Shown here piece by piece: positions 16,987 through 24,791 of a stretch of 52,601 bases of DNA. The notes under the pieces are model-generated. The model worked only from the letters and a program-made list of their open reading frames with translations. It was not told the origin of the DNA and ran no database searches. Position numbers and translations under genes: made by a program. This stretch comes from Verrucomicrobiota bacterium (GTDB lineage: Bacteria; Verrucomicrobiota; Verrucomicrobiia; Opitutales; Seribacteraceae), in contig JAOLZO010000017.1 of NCBI GenBank assembly GCA_028343845.1, positions 1-52,601 on the forward strand, read 5' to 3'. Each line of letters opens with the position of its first letter. Positions within the stretch are counted from its first letter, which is position 1.

Positions 16987-19782
16987 CTAGTCTTCGCTTG
17001 CCGGCGTAAGTTTTACGGACCGGAAATGAGCGCCGAGCTCTTCGACCGTCAGGGCGCGGTCGTAAAGAGCGACCTCGTCAAGGCTGCCTTTGAGGTTGGC
17101 AAAGTTGTCATTGCGGCCTCCAAGGAAGAACTGCGGGTGGCTTTTCGGGTAGGAACGGGGGAACTTGCCATCGATATCTGGCTTGGGGTTACCGTTGAGG
17201 TAGACCCGAATGCGCTCGCCCTCACGCACCATGGCGACATGGTGCCAACTCTTGGGTGCAACTTTGACCAACCCGGTCAACAGACCTTTGCTTTGGTTTC
17301 CTTGATAAACGAGGAGCCTGCCTGCGGAGGCGTAGTTTCCACCGATCCCGAGATGATCGCCCTCGGCTTCTTTCATGCCGTCGATGCCCCGCGAAAAGAG
17401 ATAGGCGGTCACGGAGCGGCTATTGTTGGGGAGGCTGTTGCGAAACCAAAACTCGATGCTGTAGGTATCCCCAACCCCTTCCACCTCGGCACGCATGCGC
17501 CCCCCCGTAAAAGAGTCATTGTCGGAGGCATTGGGACCGGATCCTTTTTCAAACTTTCCATGCCGGGCCTTAGTTGCGCTATCCTTGGCTGAATCACGCA
17601 GGGGCCAGTAGGCGATGGGCTTGGACTGCATGACTGCTCTGGCATAGGCATCGGTAGAGCCACGCGTCATCGCAGGCCGTGGTGGCGGAGGTTTGGGTGG
17701 AGGAGTTATGCCGGAAAGGGCGTGCAGTCTCTTGGCGTCCTTTCCGGATAGTGAAGATTTGAACCAGGCGACCTCGTCGATTCGACCCTCAAAGGGCAGT
17801 TCGCCACCCAAGCGCCAGGGGCCCGATGGTTGGCCCGACAGTTCGGCTTGAATTTCGGGTTCGGGATTGCCGTCGAGAAAAACGTTGAGGATGGAATTAT
17901 CCCAAGAAAGCAATACTTGGCGCCATGTCTTAAGACCAAGCTCGGTGGTTCCCTTGAAATCCTTTTCGCCAACCTGAAGAACGAGGTGGCCTCGGGCTTC
18001 GCCGTCTGCCTTGCCTCCGATGCGCAACCGAAAGGATTTGCCCTGTGCAACGAGGTCTCCCGTGTTGTCCCGCACCGCGCCCGACATGCCGTTCCAAAAC
18101 CAGAAGGACAAGCTGCGGGCATTGGGGATAGTGGCGGAGACCGTTCCGCCAGCCAGCTGCAGGGAAGCATTCCGCGAATCTCCGGAAAACGATGGATTCT
18201 CCGGACCAGGCAGATGGTAAGCCACAACGCCGTCGATTTCGCCCTGAACCTCATTGCCGGATGCATCAGCCAAGCGACCGCCCTCGAATTCCTCGCACCG
18301 CAAGTAAGCCAATGGCTTCTCTGCCAAGACGGTCTTGGCATAGGCTCCATGGAAAGGAGCAGGTTCACGGCGCGGCTTGCCGCTCAGAGACTCAAGGGAA
18401 CTGAGTAGGACCTCCACGATCTTGGGTTCAGCACCGACCTCGAGCCCGGCGGTACGGGCAGGCCATGTGGTGTAGCCCCCAAGGGCATGCTGGGCGGGTG
18501 GCGGAATGTATCCGGCCGCTCCGTTGGCCAACTCGACGTTGAAGGTGGCGGGAAAGGGACTGCGGGCCTTTAGCTTCAGTCCGGTAATCGAATAGACTTC
18601 GTTGGGAAGCGTGGTGATCCCCAGGTCCCCGATTCGCAGGGTCTGAAGCACTAGCTTTTCGGTCGGGTTCTCGTCAATGAACCGAGCCTGTTCGGCGTAG
18701 ACCTCGGGCCGGTTTTTCGGGCGCCTGCCCTGCATCTTGGCGAGTAGCTTGTCGGCCCAGGCGAGGCGTTCGGCATTGGGCAAGCGTCGGGACAAGGTGA
18801 TGACTTTCTGATCCATGGCCAAGTGCGGAGAAGATTGATAGCGGATGCCTTCCAAGGTCTTTGCCGCAAGCTCGACAAGTCCGTCTGCATACCGGGATAC
18901 GTTCGAGCCCTTGTTAGGCTTGCCGTAATTCATCCAGTGTAGATCACCACTGGTTCCCTGAGACATGGCGCAAACGGGAGCGTGGCCTTCGGATTCCAAG
19001 CGCGTGGACAAGCGGTCGGCAAAGAGGCCGAAGTAATCCGCCGGTCCACCACCACCATGGTAATGCATCGAGAAATTGGCCAGCACGGCGAGTGGCTTGC
19101 CTTGCGACGTCTGAATGGAGATCACCGAGAGTTGATCGTCAATCGGGGCGGAGGGCCCGACGTAGCTTTGGTTTTGGTAGCCCGGGTGCATCATAGCCCG
19201 GACCGTCCGGTTGCCGAAGGGATCGAATTGCATGCGGTCAGGCCGAGTAATCCAACGGCGGCAATGAGTGAACCCCGGTGTCCGGACTTGGGCCCATCCG
19301 ATGCGGGCGGGTTCAAGCTTGGCATGGGCCTGCCGGATGCCCTCGGCAATCTTGGGAGGCAGGAATTTGGTATACGCAGGGTCGGCCCTCGTCCCGAGGC
19401 AGTAATTCATCACGCTGGGTGCACTGTGGGTGTGGGTCGCGGCGATGAGAATGCGGTCGGTCGGTATGCCCGTTTTCTTGGAGGCTAACTTCTTCGCTTC
19501 GTCACAGACGGTCCGCGGAATCATGCAACTGTCGACGATGGCAATCGCGATGCTCGCCTTTCCCCGCTGCAGGACGAAGCAACGGGCCTTGAGGTCCCCG
19601 GGGTTCATCTTCCCGCGCTTGCGCTCGGTGAACCCTCCGCTAACCAGATACGACTCGAAGGAACCGGTCACGTCCTGGACGTAGGCCCCGGCCCGCAAGG
19701 GCGGCTCTTCGGATTGCGCAAAGGCGGCCCGACTGATGAGAAGAGCGAAAAATACAAATAGCCGGCTGTATTTACCGCTCAT
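16987..19782 (-). CDS. Secreted neutral-ceramidase-like hydrolase with two LamG domains
   Basis: The 931-residue protein has a signal peptide (FFALLISRAAFAQ). An N-terminal neutral/alkaline non-lysosomal ceramidase-like domain spans about 30-465. Signs are RAGAYVQDVTGSF, the zinc-site-like ATHTHSAPSVMNY, NFSMHYHGGGG, MSQGTSGDLHW and TLPNEVYSITGLKLK with a closing GYIPPPAQHALGGY. Two LamG/concanavalin-like domains follow (about 480-700 and 725-925), each beginning AVMQSKPIAYWPL or KTVLAEKPLAYLR and ending in an IDEVAWF/LDEVALY strand. Between them is a proline-rich linker (TPPPKPPPPRP). True ceramidases cleave N-acyl sphingosine. In PVC bacteria this domain is common and probably acts on other amides or esters; LamG domains suggest a polymer substrate. 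It follows the isochorismatase-like gene by 36 bases. Confidence 0.85.
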   Translation of the reverse strand: MSGKYSRLFVFFALLISRAAFAQSEEPPLRAGAYVQDVTGSFESYLVSGGFTERKRGKMNPGDLKARCFVLQRGKASIAIAIVDSCMIPRTVCDEAKKLASKKTGIPTDRILIAATHTHSAPSVMNYCLGTRADPAYTKFLPPKIAEGIRQAHAKLEPARIGWAQVRTPGFTHCRRWITRPDRMQFDPFGNRTVRAMMHPGYQNQSYVGPSAPIDDQLSVISIQTSQGKPLAVLANFSMHYHGGGGPADYFGLFADRLSTRLESEGHAPVCAMSQGTSGDLHWMNYGKPNKGSNVSRYADGLVELAAKTLEGIRYQSSPHLAMDQKVITLSRRLPNAERLAWADKLLAKMQGRRPKNRPEVYAEQARFIDENPTEKLVLQTLRIGDLGITTLPNEVYSITGLKLKARSPFPATFNVELANGAAGYIPPPAQHALGGYTTWPARTAGLEVGAEPKIVEVLLSSLESLSGKPRREPAPFHGAYAKTVLAEKPLAYLRCEEFEGGRLADASGNEVQGEIDGVVAYHLPGPENPSFSGDSRNASLQLAGGTVSATIPNARSLSFWFWNGMSGAVRDNTGDLVAQGKSFRLRIGGKADGEARGHLVLQVGEKDFKGTTELGLKTWRQVLLSWDNSILNVFLDGNPEPEIQAELSGQPSGPWRLGGELPFEGRIDEVAWFKSSLSGKDAKRLHALSGITPPPKPPPPRPAMTRGSTDAYARAVMQSKPIAYWPLRDSAKDSATKARHGKFEKGSGPNASDNDSFTGGRMRAEVEGVGDTYSIEFWFRNSLPNNSRSVTAYLFSRGIDGMKEAEGDHLGIGGNYASAGRLLVYQGNQSKGLLTGLVKVAPKSWHHVAMVREGERIRVYLNGNPKPDIDGKFPRSYPKSHPQFFLGGRNDNFANLKGSLDEVALYDRALTVEELGAHFRSVKLTPASED

Positions 19783-19818
19783 CGAAGATCTGGATTAGGG
19801 CGGAAGCTTGCAGGTTTC

Positions 19819-20676
19819 CTAACGTTTGTCTTCACCGAAACGGAATGGTTTGCCCCCTACGATCGCGTCGCTCGTGAAGGTGGGACACCAGTAACGCTCG
19901 ACGTGCCCGATCACCAAGTCATTTCCCGTAAAGTGATCAACTCCGGGAGGGCGTTGCGGGTTATACATCGTGTCTGTCATGTCACGCATAAGGGCAACGT
20001 TTTTTCCCACCTTGACCATTTGCCTGATACCAAAAGGTCTGCCCAAAACGCACATGTTAAGATGAACCCCGCAAAGAATCACGTTATCGATTTTCTTCAT
20101 CGCAAGGAGGTTGTAGGTTTCCTGCCCATTGTCGGTAATGGCATCTCCCTTTTCAATACCGATGCGTTTGATTTGTTTCGTCCAGGCTTCGCGAATGGCG
20201 CACTTCGGTTCAGGGCAACTGCACCCCATGTCCGAATCATCAATCGGCAACACGCCCTCGAACGCCGGGTCCGGCCAACACCATTTGGTCCCCCATCTCT
20301 CTTTTACGCTCAGTGGAACAGGAGACTTTGCGAAGGGAGCGCCCTGAGCGTATTTGCGTTGCGGAGCGCTTTTGTAAAAATCCACCACGCTACTGGGCGC
20401 ATGAATGATCAAGATTCCCATTGAGCGGGCCTTCTTTACCACCTCGTTCATCGGGTCAGCCAGTTCAACCACCCTACGGGCCGCTGACTTGCACCAATGA
20501 TCATCCCACATGTCGCATATGATCAGGGCGGTTTGAGATGCTTTCCATTCAACCTTGTTCGTAGTAGCCTGATCGAGATCAGGTCCAGTCCTCGAACGCA
20601 AGGCAAGGGAGAGCTTTGCTTCAGCGAAAAGCGACATTGGAATAAGGGTGAGCAGGGTGAGCAGGGACGTTTTCAC
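19819..20676 (-). CDS. Exported isochorismatase-like cysteine hydrolase
   Basis: The 285-residue protein belongs to the isochorismatase-like/nicotinamidase superfamily, which hydrolyses C-N or C-O bonds with an Asp-Lys-Cys triad. ALIICDMWDDHWC supplies the Asp and VILCGVHLNMCVLGRPFGIR the Cys nucleophile. Unusually for the superfamily it has a signal peptide, so it acts outside the cytoplasm. The frame opens at GTG 20748, but GTG 20676 gives a compact signal sequence (KTSLLTLLTLIPMSLFAEA) and is chosen here; GTG 20688 is another option. It also carries a cysteine cluster (GCSCPEPKC). It heads the minus-strand block and is divergent from the DUF1552 gene at 20883. Confidence 0.82.
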   Translation of the reverse strand: MKTSLLTLLTLIPMSLFAEAKLSLALRSRTGPDLDQATTNKVEWKASQTALIICDMWDDHWCKSAARRVVELADPMNEVVKKARSMGILIIHAPSSVVDFYKSAPQRKYAQGAPFAKSPVPLSVKERWGTKWCWPDPAFEGVLPIDDSDMGCSCPEPKCAIREAWTKQIKRIGIEKGDAITDNGQETYNLLAMKKIDNVILCGVHLNMCVLGRPFGIRQMVKVGKNVALMRDMTDTMYNPQRPPGVDHFTGNDLVIGHVERYWCPTFTSDAIVGGKPFRFGEDKR

Positions 20677-20882
20677 ACACAAGTGCACAATAAAACCCGA
20701 CCCGTTTGCAACCTCTATTTGGGGAATACGTCGTTTACCTGGCTTCACCTTGGAGTCAAAAGGGGCAAAGGTCAGCCTTGCCCCAGAAAATGGCGGACGG
20801 CCTGTTTTTCATGTTAGACATGCCATTTTTCACGTGTTTCAATCTAGGTTCTTAACCAGTAACACTTTAAACGCACATTTTC

Positions 20883-22145
20883 ATGAGACCCGCATTGACA
20901 CGAAGAAACTTCCTGCGCGCAGGGGGAGTGGCGATCGCCCTTCCGATGATGGAATCCCTCTCTCCGGTCGCCCGGGCGGCCGATGGCAAAAAAGCCGTCA
21001 AGCGCATGGTCTGCCTGTCGAACAACTACGGGGTCTACCAAAAGGCATTCTTTCCCACAACCGGTGGAACCGACTACGAGCTCTCGCCCACGCTTCATCC
21101 GCTGGCCAAGCATCGCAAGGATTTCAACGTGTTCTCCAACCTCGATCACGGCCTGACCGGGGGACATGCTTGCGTACCGACCTTTCTAAACGGAATCCGT
21201 CCGGACATGTCATCGAGCTTCCCCGAGGGTAACATAAGCATGGATCAGAAAGCGGCCGAATTCGTCGGTGCGGCTACCCGTTATCCATCCATGACCCTGA
21301 AGGTAAAGGAAGGCAACCAAACCAGTTTCACCCGCACGGGCGTGCAGGTGCCTTCGATCGACGTCACGGCCATGTATCGCAAGCTGTTCCTGGAGGACTC
21401 CCCCGATGCGAGGAAACAGGAGCGACTGCGCCTGAAACGACATGGTAGCATTCTGGACTCGGTGCTCGACAAAGCCAAGGCGGTGAACCGTGAATTGGGA
21501 AAACAGGATCAACAGAAGTTCGCTGAATACCTGGATTCCGTTCGCAGCCTGGAAAAGAAGATCGATTTGCAGGAACCCTGGCTCGACCGGCCGAAGCCTG
21601 CTACCGAAATGGAGGAGCCGCGCCCCCAACCGCAGACCGCGGATGAAATGAAGATCATGATGGAGATGATGGCACTGGCGATCGAAACCGATTCCACCCG
21701 CATAATGACGCTCGCCAGCGGGTTTGCAAATGGCGACTTCGGTCTGCAGGGAGGTTATCATGGCTTCTCTCATCATGGAGAGCGGCCGGACCATACCGAT
21801 GCATTGAAGAAGATCGAGCGCAACCAAATCGCGCAAATGGCTTACCTCATCGATCTGTTGAAAGGGAAGGAAGACCCGATCAACGGGGGCACGCTTTTCG
21901 ACCACACCATGATTCTTTTCGGCTGCGGAATGGCGACTGGCACCCATTCGTGCAAAAACATGCCTCTCGTCCTTGCCGGGGGAGGATTCAAACTGGGCGA
22001 GCACGTCGTTTTGCCCGAGGGCAAGTTCGAGCGGGTGAAGGCGTGCAACCTTTTGTTATCAATGCTGCAAAACTTTGGTTTGGAAGTCGACCGCTTCGGT
22101 ACGAGCACCGGAACGCTTACCGGACTAGGGTTAAAATCGGCCTAG
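20883..22145 (+). CDS. DUF1552 family protein, Tat-exported (second copy)
   Basis: The 420-residue protein starts with a twin-arginine signal (TRRNFLRAGGVAIALPM) and matches DUF1552: KRMVCLSNNYGVYQKAFFP, LSPTLHPLAKHRKDFNVFSNLDHG, a long helical region (SVLDKAKAVNRELGKQ, YLDSVRSLEKKID), and a C-terminal DHTMILFGCGMATGTHSCKN and LPLVLAGGG-like stretch (MPLVLAGGGFKLGEH). It is followed after 46 bases by the DUF1592 cytochrome gene on the same strand, its usual partner. Compared with the copy at 12203 the gene order in the pair is reversed and the sequence is clearly divergent, so the two pairs are old paralogues rather than a recent duplication. Biochemical role unknown. Confidence 0.92.
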   Translation: MRPALTRRNFLRAGGVAIALPMMESLSPVARAADGKKAVKRMVCLSNNYGVYQKAFFPTTGGTDYELSPTLHPLAKHRKDFNVFSNLDHGLTGGHACVPTFLNGIRPDMSSSFPEGNISMDQKAAEFVGAATRYPSMTLKVKEGNQTSFTRTGVQVPSIDVTAMYRKLFLEDSPDARKQERLRLKRHGSILDSVLDKAKAVNRELGKQDQQKFAEYLDSVRSLEKKIDLQEPWLDRPKPATEMEEPRPQPQTADEMKIMMEMMALAIETDSTRIMTLASGFANGDFGLQGGYHGFSHHGERPDHTDALKKIERNQIAQMAYLIDLLKGKEDPINGGTLFDHTMILFGCGMATGTHSCKNMPLVLAGGGFKLGEHVVLPEGKFERVKACNLLLSMLQNFGLEVDRFGTSTGTLTGLGLKSA

Positions 22146-22191
22146 GTTTATCGCGTTACAAAAACAAGGGCGCCAAAGAGAAAAGGGAATT

Positions 22192-24741
22192 GTGAAAAAA
22201 CAAGTTCTCGGATTTTCATTTCTTTTGAGTTTTGCTTCCTTGTGCAAGGCCGACCCGAAACTGGAGGCGCACAGGCCCTTTCTCAAGACGCACTGCTTCG
22301 AGTGCCACGGATCCGAAAAACAAAAGGGCGAGTTGCGCTTCGACACGCTCGGGACCAATCTTTCCGAACTGCAAACCCTCGAGGCCTGGCAGGGCATTCT
22401 TGATCAGCTCAATCTCGGGGAGATGCCACCGAAGAAGCAGCCCCAGCCTCCCTTCGAGGATAATGCCAAAGTGATCAAGGGACTTACCTCCGTTTTGCAA
22501 AAGGCCTACGCGGCCCGCAAGAGCACGGGTGGACAGGCGGTCATCCGGCGGCTCAACAAATTCGAGTTGCGCAACACGCTGCGTGACCTGTTCTACGTCA
22601 ATCATCCCGATTTCGAACCAACCGTGGTCTCCGGGCTTTACGATTTCAATGGCAACGGCATCACTGCCCAAAAGACGATCGAGCCGACCCGGAGTTTTCA
22701 GGACGACGAAGAGGCGGAGGGTTTCGACAATATCGGACAGCAACTGGTGATGTCTGACTTTCTGCTGAAGATGCTCATAGGCGCCGCGGAAGAGACGATC
22801 GCCATGGCGACTTACAACGAGCCGCAAAAACCTTTTGAAGCGGAAACCTTCACCGCGCCGATTTGCACCAAGGCTCTGGCTGGCGGAAGCCTAGGCAAAT
22901 ATCAGCGTGACAAGAACGAGACCTACGACGAGGTCTTTCAGCGCTGGGACCGCTACAACCGGATCGGTCCGGACAAGTATATAGGCGGGATACGCCGGCC
23001 GGCCAACTACAGGATCACCGTAGAGGTCTCCGCCCACAACCCGAAGCCGGATGCATGGGGCAACTGGACGGTCCGCGAGGGAGGTCTTATTCATCAGGGC
23101 CGCCAAAATTCCGAAGAACCATTCGAGATCGGTCTCTACCTGCAGCGCAATGAGCACAAGCGCGGAGCGCGGCACCACCGTGTCAAAAGCTGGACCTTGC
23201 CCGGTGATGGGAAGAAGCGTACCTTCTCTTTCGAGACCTGGATTGACAACCCGTGGAGTACTTGGATCGGTTGGGAGAACGGTCCCTGGTTCCGGCACAA
23301 TGCGTGGCACATCCTGCTCGAACAATGGTATCCGACAGAATACGAGAAGATCGACCGCAAGCAGAAAGAATTCAAGAAGGAGGTCGCTGCCGTACTGTTC
23401 AAGAAAGGCTATCTGGGACCGACTCTGCGGGTACACAGCTACCGTATCGAACCCATGCCCCAAGCGTGGCCGCCCCAAAGCCACACCGCCCTGTACGGAA
23501 CGGGTCCGATCGAAGAGGCGGATCTGCAAAAGCTCTTTCACGCCTTCGCCGAGCGGGCCTACCGGCGCCCGGTCGCGCCCGGGGAGATGGATACTTTCGT
23601 CGACCTGGCGGAACAACTGATAGCGGATGGCAATTCGAAACAGGAAGCGATGAAAGGCGCTTACTCCGCCATTCTCTGTTCGCCCGACTTCGTATACCTG
23701 AGGCAGAATCAAGGAGAGCTCAACGACTTCGCCCTGGCTTCGCGCCTAAGCTATTTTCTCTGGTCGTCCATGCCTGATGAAGCGCTCATGAAGCTTGCCC
23801 GGGCAGGAAAATTGTCGAACCCCGCAGAGTTGCGCCGTCAGACCGAGAGGATGTTGAAAGATCCGAAAGCGGCCGCGTTTGGCAGACATTTTCCAGAACG
23901 TTGGCTGAAGCTCCACGAACTCGGGCGCATGGAGCCGGACAAAAGAGGTCCCTATGGGCATTACTTCCGGGTGAAGGACTTCCTGATCCCGCAGGTCGAT
24001 GCGTTTTTCAGCGACCTCTTGGAAACCAATGGTCCGATCCGCAACTTCATTGATTCGGATTATACTTTCATGAACAAGCTACTCGGCGAACTGATCTACA
24101 AGCAGAAGGTGGTGGGCGAGCACTTGCAGAAGGTGAAGCTTGAAGACACGCGACGCGGCGGCTTGCTGACCATGCCTGCGGTCATGACCGTTACGGCCAA
24201 TGGGGTGGACACCTCACCGATCGTACGCGGCGTATACGTACTCGAAAACATTCTCGGCACTCCCCCACCCTCACCACCGCCCGACGTGGAACCGCTTTCG
24301 CCTGACCTGCGCGGGGTGAAAACCCTCAAGGAACAATTGGCGATCCACCGCAACCAGGAGGCGTGCAGGAGTTGTCACCAGAAGATAGACCCCATGGGCT
24401 ATGCGCTCGAGAGTTTTGACCCGATCGGGCGTTGGCGCGACAACTACCCGAAGGTGGACAAGAAAGCCAAGCAAGCGCCCCCGATCGATACCGCAGCAGC
24501 ACTGGCGAACGGTCGCGAAGTCAAGGGCCTCGTCGAGTTCAAAGCCATGCTCATGGAGCGCGAATCACAAGTCGCCCACTGCCTGACTGAAAAGATGCTA
24601 ACCTACGCCACGGGGCGTCTCCTCGAAGCCGGCGATCGTGGGGAAATCGACCAAATCACGGCCGAACTGAAGAAAGACGGAAACCGTCTGCGCGACTTGG
24701 TTCACTTGGTCGTGCAAAGCAAGATCTTTCTCAACAAGTAG
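22192..24741 (+). CDS. PVC cytochrome protein (PSCyt1/DUF1587/DUF1592/DUF1595/DUF1588/DUF1585)
   Basis: The 849-residue protein begins at GTG and has a signal peptide (LGFSFLLSFASLCKA). Domains in order are PSCyt1 with heme motif CFECH (35-39) and EMPPKKQPQP; DUF1587 (RRLNKFELRNTLRDLF); a variable insertion; DUF1595/DUF1592 (FAERAYRRPVAPGE, LASRLSYFLWSSMPDEAL, FGRHFPERWLKLHELG); DUF1588 with the second CxxCH (CRSCHQKIDPMGYALESFDPIGRWR); and C-terminal DUF1585 (AHCLTEKMLTYATGRLLE, closing VHLVVQSKIF). This is the complete canonical architecture. It is thought to be a periplasmic c-type redox protein of unknown substrate, working with the DUF1552 protein encoded just upstream. Confidence 0.93.
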   Translation: MKKQVLGFSFLLSFASLCKADPKLEAHRPFLKTHCFECHGSEKQKGELRFDTLGTNLSELQTLEAWQGILDQLNLGEMPPKKQPQPPFEDNAKVIKGLTSVLQKAYAARKSTGGQAVIRRLNKFELRNTLRDLFYVNHPDFEPTVVSGLYDFNGNGITAQKTIEPTRSFQDDEEAEGFDNIGQQLVMSDFLLKMLIGAAEETIAMATYNEPQKPFEAETFTAPICTKALAGGSLGKYQRDKNETYDEVFQRWDRYNRIGPDKYIGGIRRPANYRITVEVSAHNPKPDAWGNWTVREGGLIHQGRQNSEEPFEIGLYLQRNEHKRGARHHRVKSWTLPGDGKKRTFSFETWIDNPWSTWIGWENGPWFRHNAWHILLEQWYPTEYEKIDRKQKEFKKEVAAVLFKKGYLGPTLRVHSYRIEPMPQAWPPQSHTALYGTGPIEEADLQKLFHAFAERAYRRPVAPGEMDTFVDLAEQLIADGNSKQEAMKGAYSAILCSPDFVYLRQNQGELNDFALASRLSYFLWSSMPDEALMKLARAGKLSNPAELRRQTERMLKDPKAAAFGRHFPERWLKLHELGRMEPDKRGPYGHYFRVKDFLIPQVDAFFSDLLETNGPIRNFIDSDYTFMNKLLGELIYKQKVVGEHLQKVKLEDTRRGGLLTMPAVMTVTANGVDTSPIVRGVYVLENILGTPPPSPPPDVEPLSPDLRGVKTLKEQLAIHRNQEACRSCHQKIDPMGYALESFDPIGRWRDNYPKVDKKAKQAPPIDTAAALANGREVKGLVEFKAMLMERESQVAHCLTEKMLTYATGRLLEAGDRGEIDQITAELKKDGNRLRDLVHLVVQSKIFLNK

Positions 24742-24758
24742 GCCGGCATTGCCGGTCC
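24741..24758. terminator. Small GC-rich hairpin between convergent genes
   Basis: GGCCGGCATTGCCGGTCC can fold into a short stem with one bulge, starting at the last base of the DUF1592 stop codon. It lies in the 50-base gap between two convergent genes, where a terminator is expected. There is no T tract on either side, so this is weak. Confidence 0.3.
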
Positions 24759-24791
24759 TGCAAAGAGAGATGCGGAAAGGCAAAGTGGGGA

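Noticed and set aside
20810-20822. CATGT-TAG-ACATG inverted repeat upstream of the second DUF1552 gene
   Set aside because: Only five-base arms and not extended outward; short palindromes of this size are expected by chance.
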